A model generated the notes under the pieces. The model did not search any database and had not been told where the DNA came from. It saw only the letters and a program-made list of their open reading frames with translations. From Coptis chinensis (taxonomy: Eukaryota; Streptophyta; Magnoliopsida; Ranunculales; Ranunculaceae): 64,000 nt of DNA. A program made the translations under genes and the position numbers. Shown here one piece after another: positions 1 to 11,889 of the stretch; within the stretch, counting starts at the first letter, position 1, and each line of letters starts with the position of its first letter. The stretch spans positions 620,001-684,000 of the forward strand of contig CM027378.1 in the NCBI GenBank assembly GCA_015680905.1, given 5' to 3'.

Positions 1-2379
1 CCTGATATTATGACCGAAAAAATTGACTCAGTAAGTATTGCATAGTTGCGGTTCATTAATGTTTTTATGTAGTCTTATGTTGACGAGTGTTAGGCCTTGA
101 ATCCTATATGATATCACCCACGTAAAAACTCCACGCATATTTTTCCGTCTTCCTTTGATACCTTCACAATTTCTATTCCAAGCCCGTGATCAATATCCAT
201 AGTTGCTTCAGATTGACCGAAAAAAGTGTATTTAATCATTTCTTATTTCACATTAATGAGAATATCTAATTTTATGGGTTAGGCTTTACAGTATATCTCA
301 CAAACCTCAAAATCTTAGCCTGGAATGAATCTTTTAAGTGGTAATGTATCATCTATTTCTTTAGAAAATATTACGGTGTGACATAAATATTTGGTCTCAA
401 TTTCTGAAGACTTAAGCAGTTTACGCTTGCATTCTATATTTCTTTACTTCAGTTAATAACATGCTCATTCGGGATTTCTCACTCCACTCAGAAGCTTTAT
501 ATGCATTCAACGTTTAGTATAGTCGTTTAGTGATATTGGAATATTGGTGTTACACCTGCTGCCCTGATCTTTCTGTGTGTCTCACCCATTAAGGTCTTTT
601 TAGTATTTCTTTGAATTTGCACAAGAGTTAATTAGGAAAGAGTCCTGGAGCATGGTCTTCAAACTAAATGGGTCGAAGTTGAACTAATACGTCTTGAGCA
701 TGTTTTAAGACATAGTCGCTTATAAAACAAATGCCATTTTGTTGCTAAAAACCCCGTAAAAGCTATCGTTTATATTTAACCAAGTATTAAATTGGTATCT
801 CTAATTTATGTTAAAAAAAAACTACATAATTGATGACCCTCCTAATGATCATGATTCTACCACTGGCAAGTGAAGAAACATCTTTCTTGAAAGTGGAGTA
901 GTATATACTTCAGCAACAACATGTTAAAATACCTAATTGAAGTAGCTTAGTTTTCCATCTTTTCTAACTGTTGTTTTCCCAATTCATGTTCTTTGTTTGT
1001 TTGTTCTAATTTAGATTGGTCCCTTATAGGATGAGCTTTGTTTCACGAGCTCTTACATAAAAGTTGTAAATGGGCCACAAAACATGCTTTGCTACGCCTT
1101 CCAACTGTTATGTTATTAGAAGTAGCGTAACAGAGTTAGTACAAGAGCTTCCTAATCTTTATAATGATGCATGCTACTATACTTAAGACCCTTTAGAGTA
1201 ACTGTTTTTCCTATTCTTGAAACTTTTACAATAACAAGACCAAGTTTACAAACTGTCAGCCACACTAACGAATGCTCGCCAATAGTCACTCAGTTTTTCA
1301 AGCAAATGAGGAGGTGAATAAGTGCACGTACTTCCTCATCATATAATTTTTTGTTCTTATACTCTTTTACAAATATGCAGCTTTTAATTCAGAGAAAAAC
1401 AATTGTAGATCAATTTAATTTCATAGAATTCATTTTTCTACTATATTTGTTTTTTTAACCATTAGTGTAAATCAAGAAATTCAATGAATGGGGGACATGT
1501 GTACGGTAGATATCGTTTTGAAACCCCTTTGAGGCTAATTCTCATTAACACCGTTGAGATTTATTTAATGAATTAAATGTTTTGTAAATGAATTATTACA
1601 TTTGGAATCCCAATAGTTATCTTTAATTAATTGTAGCTCTTTAATCTTGACCTCCTAGCAAACTCCCTATTAGCCTGCATCCTCCTCTATCTTTTCAGTT
1701 CATGTTCGTCCTATTAGAGTAAAAGTTAAGTAAAAAAAAGTACAAGTATATTCGTTGTAGTTGGGTACCTTATGCTTACTCAACTTGCCGAATTGTTGTT
1801 AGGTTTTATTGCACCTTGGTTCATTACAATTTTTTGGTCCTGGATGTAGGTTAGAGACGTCGTCTTTTTCTTATTTTTCCCATGAATATAGGATTGTGAA
1901 TATAAAAAAAGACAATGCTTACTACTTGTTCACCGTGTAATATATATTTAAACTACATATACATTTCCTATGCTTTCAAATGATATTGAGTTGTAGATTG
2001 CAATTTTTTTAGACATCAGGTTGTTAAGGCAAGGTCGGATTAGGTTGAGATTTTGTTAGTGGGTAGACAAGTGTGTGGTGGATATTGAAACACCATTGCG
2101 GAGTCGAGCGCATTAAAACCAACATTATGGTGGTTTTCCATTTTTTCACTTTGTTCCTCCTGGGTTTAATGTTTTAAATTTACGTTGTGACTTTTATAAG
2201 TGCACGCTATGTTTAGTTAGTTTCTTTGTAATGTTTATGGTGTATGTATTTGATTTATGCTTGATCAGTTTGCCGAATAGTTATGAGTTTTTATTGCGCC
2301 TTATGCTAATCGTTTATGAAACCGAGACGGATATTTTTCCTGTTGAATTTTAAGGCATTTTGACACATTTCCCATTTTC
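1..2379. other. AT-rich DNA without a recognised gene
   Basis: I see no reading frame of useful length, no recognisable protein motif, no RNA gene and no clear terminal repeats. The sequence is AT-rich with short homopolymers, as expected of degraded intergenic plant DNA. Confidence 0.5.
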
Positions 2380-3077
2380 TCAGTTTAACGTATTGAATTT
2401 TCTAAATAATAGCTTCTGGAGAAAATGTTGAATCAGCAATTCACCGATCTCGACAAACTTCACACTCGAACGAACCGGTGGAAGATTAGGGTTCGAGTCA
2501 CATGAATGTGGAAACCAATTAATTTGAAGAAAAATTGCACCATTAGCATTGAATTTGTAATGCTCGATTCTAAGGTAATGATTATCCATTAGACTTGGGT
2601 GAAAAAAATATAATTTTTTCGGAACTGACACAGTATGCTTTTTCATATGTTAAATGATATGTCCTTTACTAAGCATGTTGTATTTACATTTTCCTAAGTT
2701 TGCTTTTTCTATTCTCATTACAACTATTCCGATAATATAAGTGAAACATTTGGAATACAAACCACCGATATACAAATTTAAAGGGACACCATTGACAATA
2801 CAAGAAGGATCAGAACATTTAGCTGCCGGAGGAGCAATTGACTTATTAAGGCCATGTGTATACGTTTGAAGTAAAAGATTACAACTATGAAGATCTGATA
2901 GAAAAAGACAAAAGCTTAGAATTGCAAAACGAAACATCGATCCTAATTAATCTATGTTTCAAAATTGTCGAAAAAAAAAGTCATCGGTTTGCGTATATGA
3001 TTGAGGATTTAAAATCGGGCATAAAAAATAATTTCTTACGCAGATATTCAAAGAAATATAGGTTCTATTATTCATAG
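2380..3077 (-). other. Short unrecognised ORFs
   Basis: Two adjoining minus-strand frames (88 and 95 codons) and an overlapping plus-strand frame of 73 codons at 2856-3077 lie here. The 88-codon frame has a fairly natural composition, including a PHSCDSNPNLPP stretch, but I recognise no family. They could be fragments of a decayed gene or chance frames. No splice structure or promoter supports them. Confidence 0.15.
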
Positions 3078-3104
3078 TAGAATATTACACTATGTTAGGT
3101 TCAA

Positions 3105-3128
3105 TTTTTTTTTTTTTTTTTTTTTTTT
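3105..3128. repeat. Poly-T tract (24 T)
   Basis: This is an uninterrupted run of 24 T about 150 bp outside the Helitron 3' end. It could be a retroposon poly-A tail on the minus strand, but no element could be attached to it. Confidence 0.8.
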
Positions 3129-3288
3129 GGAAGAACTTCTTTCCATTGAGAGCTTTTAGTAAGTCAATTCGGTTCGGGGTTCTTATTCCAAAGATGGCAA
3201 GTCAAAGGACACTTTTTTTACATGGGATCACAAGGTGTACATGTCTTTAAAACATAATAAGCAACTCCATTCGATATATTTAGTGCCT

Positions 3289-3320
3289 AATAACCAACCG
3301 TGCCATAGGCACGGGTTATT
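3289..3320 (-). other. Helitron 3' terminal hairpin
   Basis: On the minus strand AATAACC-CGTGCC pairs with GGCACG-GGTTATT around a TAT loop, with a GTT bulge. It sits nine bases before the end of CTAA at 3280. In Helitrons this hairpin is the rolling-circle termination signal. It lies about 160 bp after the helicase stop codon, the expected place. Confidence 0.75.
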
Positions 3321-3478
3321 CCTAGTGACAAAAATATGTCAGGTGCCTGTTCATATGTTACGAAAGACAGTAAGTACAGGAACAAAAGTGTCCACTTACG
3401 AAAACAAAGCGAAAGAAAATAAACTAAGAGGGAAATGGGATATTACACATTTGTCGTTGAAGATGTTTATAGCAAAAC

Positions 3479-6400
3479 TTATGGGTATCGACATTCAAGC
3501 GGTTTGACTTTCTGCATTTGGAGGCGTAAGAATGCCGATCCGTCCGAAGTGCATCTTGAGAGCGCCACATACAATTGACCATGACTGAAAACTTCCGTGC
3601 GGAGGTCAATACCAACATACTTCACTGATTGTCCTTGAGACTTATTAATAGTCATTGAATAGGCCAATCGAACTGGAAATTGTCTTCTCGTCATATGGAA
3701 AGGAAAATCGGAAGACGACGGTGACAAAGATATCCTTGGAATAAAAGCTTCATTGCCCGCTTTTTCACCAGTTAAAATGCTGGAAAAAAGAACGTGTGGT
3801 TTGCATTGTACCACAACCAATCGGGTTCCATTGCATAGTCCATCTCTGGGAGCAATATTTCGCAACAACATTATAGGACTACCAACTTTAAGGTTAAGAC
3901 GAAATGGTGGCAGACCAGTTGGATCAAGTGTGTTTAGGTACTCATTTGGGTATTGATTAATATTACTTGGATTATTTGCTTCTGCATCCTCCATCTTGTC
4001 GGCAGCTAGAAAGAGAGTCATTTCTCCTGGGAATATATTCAAAGCTGTTGCATTAATTTCATTGACATCATCATTGCGTGCCGAAAGAATTGTACGCTTA
4101 GTTAAATATCCTGGGGTGACTGTGGCAGCATGACTCAGCTGAGGGTATGTAGTAGAAATTAGTTCTCGAAGATCTGCACATTGACGAATTGTCGATGGCA
4201 GTTCCACCGTCTCACTTGGATCACTTCCAATCTAAACGAAGGAAGACAGAAAAAGATTAATGGATATAAGTTTGAAACAAAGGAGGAGAAAACAGAATAC
4301 ATAAGTGGTTACCTCAATCAAGAAATTTGTGATTCCCATATTTGCAGAGTTCCCATGTTCTAATCTCATGTTTTGTACCAAAGTTAGAACCCGAATATGA
4401 TTCCAGAGGAAAGAACACCGCAAAGAAGCACACACAATTTGTTCTCGCACCCCTTTGGGTATACCTGGAAGGCATTGGCGAAAGTCACCACCAAGAACAA
4501 CTGTAATTCCACCGAAAGGCTTATTATTGTTGCAAGTATCCCGAAGCGTCTGATCAACTGCCTCAACACAGAACTTATTTTGCATTGGGACCTCATCCCA
4601 AATAATAAGTTTAGTTTCCCTGAATAAGTGGGCATGCGGTGAATTCTTATTGAACCCACAAACCGAGGTATCAAGAATGTCCAGTGGGATGCAAAAGGTT
4701 GAGTGAGCAGTTTAACCGCCAGCCAATAGCAATGAAGCTATTCCAGATGAAGCAACCATAATAACAATATGTCCCTCAATCCGACACGTAGCAGCAATGG
4801 TGTTATAGACAAAATTCTTGCTTGTCCCTGCTGCCCCATTCAAAAAGAAGAGTGTCCCTTGATTTCGGTAAACAGAATCCAGGACTGCTTTATATGCCGA
4901 GTGTTGATCAACATTTAAATGAACTCTGTTGCCATGTGCTTTTTCAGTTTGTGGATCATATTGAAATTGTCGTTGGTCCCATATAAGTCGGTTACCAACA
5001 ACTGAGTTCCAATTGGTGGTTGATAGTGGCATAGGAGGAAAATTAATGAGCGCTTTTTACGACTCTATGAGAATCTCATTTAGAAGAAATAAACCATAAT
5101 CTTGGACCTCAGCTGCGGTAGGTTCTGGAATGTTGAAGACGGTTCGAAGTTTGTGTGAGAGGTCGTCGCAGATACTCTCCCAAAAATCATGCCACAATGT
5201 TTGGGGATATAGAGGATTGCATTCTGCGAGAATAACACAGAATAGTCGACGAAGATGATAGGCAGTCTGCATGGTTAAGGCCTCTTGCAGACACTGCACC
5301 CATTCACTATCATCCTCAAGAAGTCCGCGCCCAATACATGCTTCTTTGAAAGTTGGATGTAAATCAGCACCAGTCGTTTTCAGATCATCAAAGGACTGTG
5401 GCCCTTTCACGATGGTTAGAAGCAAGCGTAAGTAAAACCTTTCACCAGAATTAGGACTCGCGAAATACATTCTACCAATAGCAAACCCATGTTCCCGGAA
5501 TTTCCAATTTTGGTGTTGCTTGATCCAAACGTAGTGTTCTGGCACTTGTTGATATGTGAGCCCCCTTGCACGTGCATCTGAAGTGCAACAATCAAAAAAT
5601 GCAGAAGAGTTGACCTTGCCTCTCGCCTCTCGCCAGATATCATGCATAGACTCATTAGCATTATACACAACACGATGCATTCCAGGGAGATGAAGGGCTA
5701 ATCTCACAACTGTTGGAATCTCCTCGTGCAAAGAAATTCCTAACAATCTCACAGCAGCTTCAGGTGGACCAATATATCTCGCATCCAAATATTGCTTGAT
5801 CTCATCCAATTCATTCAACACAATTGTTGTTCTGTAATTACCTTTAAATATGTACTTGTGAATGTATTTCACACAAATAAGTCCTGCACAAACTTCAACA
5901 TTAGTATGACAATCAAACATCTTAGAAAGGTAAGGATTGTAAGGAACAACATTTCTATTATCAACTGTATGTTCTCTAACAAAATAAGACTTCCCATTGT
6001 CACAACGACGGTAGAGAGCATATCCATTTGTATCCATAGTTGTACAATCTGTGAAAGCTCGGGGATAGTGATATTTACATTAACGATTAACCATGCAAGG
6101 AGAGTTTGGATAGTGATATTTAAGGCCACATGGGCCATGAACCATACATCTTAGTACAGTACGAAATAATTCAGGCTCAGTGTCAGGATCAGGAAATTCT
6201 GCAGATACAATGCGATCCACTTGTGCAGGTACTCGGATCTTGTTTGAATGCCAAAGATATATAAGTGCATGCATATGTGGCAGACCACGTTTATGAAATT
6301 CAATGGTGTAAACATGAGCAACTGCCACACCAAGGACACCACGCTTCTTGATTACTTCCATCAAAGCTCTTCGTTTCAATTCAAAAGCACGGGCAACCAC

Positions 6401-7790
6401 CTCCGGGCGATCATAAGCAGTTTGGTTTGTAAACAATGTTTCAAGAATTTCCGTTCACTGCAGGTTTGCAGTCATTGTGAGGAATATGTCTGGATGGTGA
6501 TTGTAATGTATAATTGCCATGGAGTCTTGAAAATTTTCAAACATATGCCTAGGGCTGCCGATACAGGATGATGGTAGTATGACTCGCCTTCCAATCTGAT
6601 TTGGATCGACAGCATTAGCTGACACATCAGTGATACCTTGATATAGTTCTGCACGGAGCTTGTCTTGTTGTTGCCTATAGTAGCGCATTTTGTTTTGCTC
6701 GGTTGATGCCCATCCGTCCACCACAAACTCCTCAAACAACTTTCTCCCTCGCAAAATAGCTGAGTACTTTGTGGGGCGATCAAACAGTAGGTAAGAATAA
6801 AAATTCATCTGTGTCAAGCGATCATTAGTGGTGGTAGCGGTTGAAGAGTCCCAACGCCGCAATTCAGGTGTCCATCCAAGCTCCCCATGGGGAAACAATA
6901 GGACATAATGCAATGGTAAGTAAGCTGGATGACACTCACTAATTTGCATGAATTCTTGCCCTCCTTTCAGATAAATGACAATGTCTCTCATACTTGCTCG
7001 CTCATTGCCATCACCGGGCAAAATGACAGCAACCTCATCTGCTGTTGGTAAGTTGTACCGACGACTGTCTCTTGAAGCAGTGTAATGTAAATAAGTAGGT
7101 ACATTGAAGTTCTGACCATGCTCAGAAGAAGCCGATCTAAGAACATCATATGCGTGGCGATATGTATCAGAAAAGCGGTTATATTGGAGCATAGTAGCTT
7201 GAATGATTTTCAAGACATCCGTGTTGAGCTTAGGATTACGAAGTTGACGGACAGCTAGTGCAGCACTGGGATCATAGATGTAAAGTTGAGAATAAGTAGC
7301 TTGATATCCCGCGCAGAATTAAAGCCCGGTCGCGATGTCGCGAGTTCACCGTGAATAGTGAAAGGCCTTGGACCCGGCCCATAAATAAGTGTTCTTGTAC
7401 TCCAAGACTTGTAAATGCAAAAGCTTGATTATATTGTCGCATATATCTTCGAAATGACTTTGTCTTCCGATCATTCCCATCGTATAAGGCTTTAAGGGCA
7501 GGTGGCAGTGGTTGCAAAGGAGGACGCTTTATCTTTCCTTGTAAACAACATCTCCCAAAAAGAGGACGTGACAGTGATGACTTTGATAATCGTTCATCCA
7601 TCCAATGAAGTGTCTTACAAAATGGACATTGAACGTCCATTTTCCCCAAGTAGTGTCTTCCTTGTTCAACTGGGCGGTTAGGATTATGAGTCATGTGCAC
7701 ATCCCCATTGTAGTCAAGTGCATCTTCATCGTCATCTTCACTCATGGCATCAACACGTTCAGAGAACGGTTGTGCAGTATGCTGGAATGA
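3479..7790 (-). pseudogene. Helitron Rep-helicase, four in-frame stops
   Basis: This is the rolling-circle transposase. From the 5' side it has an N-terminal zinc-binding-like region (CPFCKTLHWMDE, then FGRCC), a Helitron-like domain, and the HUH Rep nuclease with GLPHMHALIY near 6270. The Rep tyrosine motif KYIHKYIFKG is near 5860. Next comes a PIF1-like helicase with Walker [10 protein letters not shown] near 4830, Walker B IIWDEVPM near 4590, GGDFRQCLP, and the C-terminal block INKSQGQS...YVALSR. An 81-bp intron (4232-4312) has GT and AG ends. From 7213 to the intron the frame is unbroken except for stops at 6455, 6080, 5057 and 4712. Each falls at a conserved position, for example after AGG where R of GGRTAHS is usual. 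A frameshift lies near 7310-7340. Walker A ends SKN instead of GKT. The protein is almost certainly dead. Confidence 0.9.
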
Positions 7791-7882
7791 CTGTGGTTTA
7801 CTCAAGAATGAAGTATTAAAAGAATTTAGACTGAGGTGTAAACAATTTGTTATTATTGCAAACATTTTAGCAGAGAAATTAC

Positions 7883-8712
7883 CTTGAATTTTGGTTAGCT
7901 GATATTGACTCAGAACGTAGACTTGGTAAATGTGGTATTGCATCAGGGAAGCTTGATGTAGACGAAATGAGGTTACACGCATTGCAAGGGATCTTATATG
8001 GGTAAGAAAATATTGGAAAGTAGAAAATATGAAGTGAAAGTTGTAAAGAGCTCTGTGGTGCTATACCTTGCATTTTGGTAAGACGACGTTGATGTGAAGG
8101 ACTCATTTATGAAATTTGGAATTGCATTATTTGGTAACGCAACACTAGAGCTAAGAATACATGTGCTGTAGAAAGCTAATAAAGGTGAGGTGTGAATTGG
8201 AATGCAAGGAAAACCAATAAAATGACATACGAGACTCACCTATTGCTTACAGGTGCTGAATCAACATGAGTACATTCTTCAGGCAGTGTAAATAACCTAA
8301 TAGGATTAAGAACAGAGAGAGATGTTCGAAGAGATTCCGCAGAATTGAGTCGTTTAGTTGATGTGGAATGAGGTGTGATTGGACTATGCTGAGGTAGAAG
8401 CCTGACAGTTTGAGGTGGAGTTCCTGGAATTGGAGGGTGGACATCCACCACAAAACCAGACAATCGATGGGCCATTGCTTGATGCCCATTATGTTTATTC
8501 AATTTTTCCTTTTCCCTTCGAGCACGCTGTGCAATAATTCTATTTGTTAGGCGAACGTCTTTGATAGGAGAAGGGGATAGTTGTACCTGATTGGGCAAAT
8601 TGTAGTCAATCGTCTGATTTGAGATAAGTTGGTGTAATTGGATAAGAGCATATAGAGGAAACGAAATAGAATTTGAAATTGGAACAGAGATAAACATAAA
8701 CCAAATTTTCAA
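7883..8712 (-). other. Upstream Helitron exons, partly duplicated
   Basis: Several short minus-strand exons precede the Rep exon. Two of them, ending at donors before 7883 and 8067, look homologous. Both end in CTnACCAAAATnCAAG followed by GT, and in one frame both contain an AIP motif followed by QN-R (DAIPHLPSL and NNAIPNFIN). A further frame at 8236-8712 has a basic stretch, RAQRRKEKL-like (IIAQRARREKEKL), that resembles a nuclear signal or a short basic helix. I infer that they form the variable N-terminus of the transposase. No known domain was recognised. Confidence 0.5.
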
Positions 8713-8944
8713 AGGTAAAATCTATATAACTACTATATGCAAAGAAACGACTATAAAGCATATAAGGTATATGAAATAAAGATAATATATATGGCAATAT
8801 TGGTATCGGCGAAGTCCCATATGTAAAGAAACACCCGAAGATAAGGTATGCAAGTGACATAGCAAATAGGTAAATGATAAGAAAATAGAAAAAAAGGATA
8901 ATTGGGTAGATAATTAGAGGGAAACATTGTAGGAGTATTAGTAC

Positions 8945-9557
8945 CTGAGAACTATGAGGTTGGTGAAGGGTAAGTCTATCTTGTGGAGGGACAGAGACAC
9001 GTTTTTCCTTGTTAAGAGGATCAAGAGAATGGTTCAGTGGGCGTTTTCTGTTTTGTAGGTTTGGTCGGTTTGGCCTCTATATAAAGAACAAAGAAAAAGT
9101 TAGAGAAGGAGAAAATATAAAGCAAATTTGATGTGCAATGTCAACAGTTAGTATAATAAATCACATAAGACCGCAATTCAATTACCTCAAAGCCACGAGG
9201 TGGTTGAAGGTTGAGTCTATCTTGGAGAGGGACAAAGGTGCTTATCGGCCGATTCGAAGGATCAAGAGAAGGGTCCATTGGGCGTTTTCCCTTGTCTACG
9301 GTTGGTCGGTTTGGATGCTATATACATAACCCAAAATAAATAGAGAAGCAAACATATAAATCATGAGACCAGTAAGAAATAAGTACCATGTGGATTAACG
9401 AACCAATGTAATAGAAACAACAAGAATACCTAGAAGCCAGGAGGTGGTTGAAGGTTCAACCTATCTGTTGTAGGAATCGAATATTTAATTTTTTTGTTTG
9501 AAGGATCCTTAAATGGGTCCATTGGCCGTTTTCCCTTGTCCACCACCAAGTTCAATC
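8945..9557 (-). repeat. Three tandem copies of a ~132-bp exon
   Basis: Copies lie at 8945-9076, 9186-9317 and 9430-9557, spaced about 243 bp apart. The first two are exactly 132 bp, start in phase 0 after an ATATAG acceptor and end in phase 0 before a GT donor, so gain or loss of a copy keeps the frame. Each encodes a 44-residue module with the core KRPMDPSLDPSN, then DRLNLQPP and GF or similar. The third copy is 4 bp shorter and ends in TAG just before the donor, so it looks decayed. They belong to the Helitron's 5' exons. Confidence 0.75.
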
Positions 9558-11573
9558 CTTCATAGAAATTGTACACTCAAAATTTAAAACAGAGAAAAGA
9601 GAAGGAATGGTAATTAGCTATAAGAAACATTGATTTTTGATACTGCAGTAAGATGCCACATAAAGGATACATGTCCAGCAAGGATACATGTCTACGTAAC
9701 ATAGCTATAATTACATTATGTGAAAGCTAGAATGAGGATATTTTTTCATATAATGCATGAGTATAAAAAACAATTGAATAATAAATGTATGTCGTTGTGA
9801 TTTTTTGTTATTAATTTGGTTATATACGATTGAAACTACAAATACATTGAATAATAAATGTACGTTATTGTGATTTGCGGTTATTATTTTTGTTATTGAC
9901 TATAGAAACTACAAATACACGTTGCTTCAATATAGAACTTGTTTATATTAATAAGAACGCACAACTGTAATATAAGGAATAAGGCATTATATAAAAGAGA
10001 AAAAGGGTCGATCGGTAGAGAGGAAGGAGAAAGGATAAAAGAGGAAAAGGGTCCTTCGGTAGAGAGAAAGGAGAAAGGATAAAAGAGAAAAAGGGTCCTT
10101 TGGTAGAGAGAAAGGAGAAAGGGGGTCGTTGCCGACTATGAAAAGGGAAGTTAAAGGAGCATGACTGTTTCCACTCTCAGACGACTGATAATCCTAACCT
10201 TGAAAAACCAGAGAACCAGCTATACTTTTCAAAACAACTAACTTCTACTTTGGGACACAGATAAGCGCGCCTTTAGCGTCCCCGACGCGCAAGGTCATCA
10301 TGCAGACTCTTTAGGAGTGTCACAGAAGTTGGAGAAAAGCCCATAAAGCAGTTCATATAGTCACACATAACAGAATCCAGCAATGTAGCTCCTTGTAAGT
10401 ACATATTTGGATTTTTGCTTTAGCCTTGAGCCCTGAGAAAAAGAAGTGGGAAAAGAAAGTTCGAGCTCGAAGAAAGTTAACTTTAAAAAAGTAAGGTCAC
10501 CAGGAAGTGTGAAGGTCAACTGGCAGAGTGGCAGGCCAATTTTCTTAGTGTCGATTAGGGGGAAGGCAACGTTCAATCGATCAGCCATTCTCTTAGTGAC
10601 GTTGCATGATGCCGATACCACTCCAACGAGATTGATCAAGGCAGCCTAAATAATTCATCCAAAACCCCAACAAAAATGGATCAATGCTGTGTAGTTCCAT
10701 TCCTTAAGTGACTCTGGGATAGCGCCTCAAAATAAAGTATTCAGAGGGCACTGCTAATCTTCTACCTATCCTCATTGATATTGGAATGTAATTCTGTTGA
10801 CAATTGTGAACAAATGATTTGGTGAAATTAATAACACTATCCTCAGTAATTCAATGACATAGCATGTGGAAGGTTTACTCGAGAGAAGAAACGATTCAAT
10901 ATTGTGGACCAAACAAAGCACCTACATTTCATTTCGAAATCCTGAAATACCAATTTTACCATTCACACCAAACCAGCAAAATGAACAGACACCACTAAAA
11001 CAATGAGGGTAATTAACTCATATCACAATTTATCATTAAAATTCGGTAAAAGTGAAATATATATATTAGTAATTATTTCTCCTTCAAACTTTCCACCCGC
11101 CTCAACCATTCTTCTTCTATACAACCAAAAAAAAAAATAGTAGTGTAGTAGTGTCTGACCTTGTAGTGCTGCCAAACAGTGCAGTAACCGACGCCAACTG
11201 AATATAGTAGTGTCTGACCTTGGATGAGGAATAGTTACTTTTCCAAAACCAATTTAAATGGGTTAAATGAAGAGGTAGATGGATGAGGAATTGAAATATG
11301 GAGTGTTGGTCGGGATGAGATTGAAATTTGGAGGAATAGAAATTTGGAGTGATAGAAATGAGGACGGTAGGGATGAGAGTGAGGAGAAAATAAAAAGGGG
11401 GAGGCGTTGGTTTATTTGGAGGAAATCGCGATACTGTGTGCCGGTCTACGTTAACTAAAGAGACATACGACCAAATATCCGTAGATTCCGCCAGGTCATA
11501 AACAGGGTGAAACTCTGAGAAAGTGTTTGGACCGTCGGATCGTGCCCAACCCTTCCCTAATTTGTTATAAAGA
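9558..11573 (-). other. 5' region of the Helitron
   Basis: About 2 kb lies upstream of the last exon copy. It holds the 44-bp tandem repeat at 9991-10122, a GC-richer patch near 10260-10300, and overlapping ORFs at 10361-10639 (-) and 10446-10649 (+) that I do not recognise. The promoter and 5' terminus should lie here. The terminus proposed at 11573 is tentative. Confidence 0.35.
9991..10122. repeat. 44-bp tandem repeat, three copies
   Basis: Copies begin at 9991, 10035 and 10079. The unit begins ATAAAAGAGAAAAAGGGTCC, then GGTAGAGAGAAAGGAGAAAGG. It is purine-only apart from a few bases, so this strand is strongly asymmetric. Confidence 0.85.
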
Positions 11574-11889
11574 TTTTATATTACGATGTAGGCAAACCTT
11601 AGCAAGAGGAGGAAGTGTTTTGTACTACAATATGCTTTGAAGATAATCTTTATATATGATGGATGTGAATTAAGAATAATAAATAGCTAGAAGAAGAAGA
11701 ATAATTGGTGAGATTAGAATTAGAAGTGAAGAAATAAACGGAATCCCATTCATTCTATGATTAAATATGATATTTTGTTAGTTGTTCCACCAGATTTTCG
11801 AACGCGTTATCGTCTTCTTCAAGCCTATCTTTCCCATACGCCGTTTCATGATCAACGGTCTGAAAGATAATCTGCATATCTTGAAAAGC

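Larger units (their letters stand above)
3280..11573 (-). mobile_element. Autonomous-type Helitron, inactivated
   Basis: The element is read on the minus strand. It encodes a Helitron Rep-helicase (3479-7790) preceded by several small upstream exons. Its 3' end carries a 13-bp hairpin followed by a few bases and CTAA, matching the hairpin plus CTRR rule for Helitron 3' ends. The base after CTAA is A, not the usual T. The 5' end is less sure: a TC preceded by A at 11573 on the minus strand (TCTTTATAACAAATTAGG) gives an element of about 8.3 kb, a normal size for autonomous plant Helitrons. There are no target duplications, as expected. Transposition would need the Rep protein, which is broken by stop codons. 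Confidence 0.75.

Noticed and set aside
3424-7790. Plus-strand and alternate-frame ORFs over the Helitron gene
   Set aside because: They overlap conserved Rep-helicase motifs on the minus strand and show no motifs of their own.
10361-10649. Possible RPA-like cargo protein of the Helitron
   Set aside because: Some plant Helitrons carry RPA genes, but neither strand shows an OB-fold or zinc motif that I could recognise.
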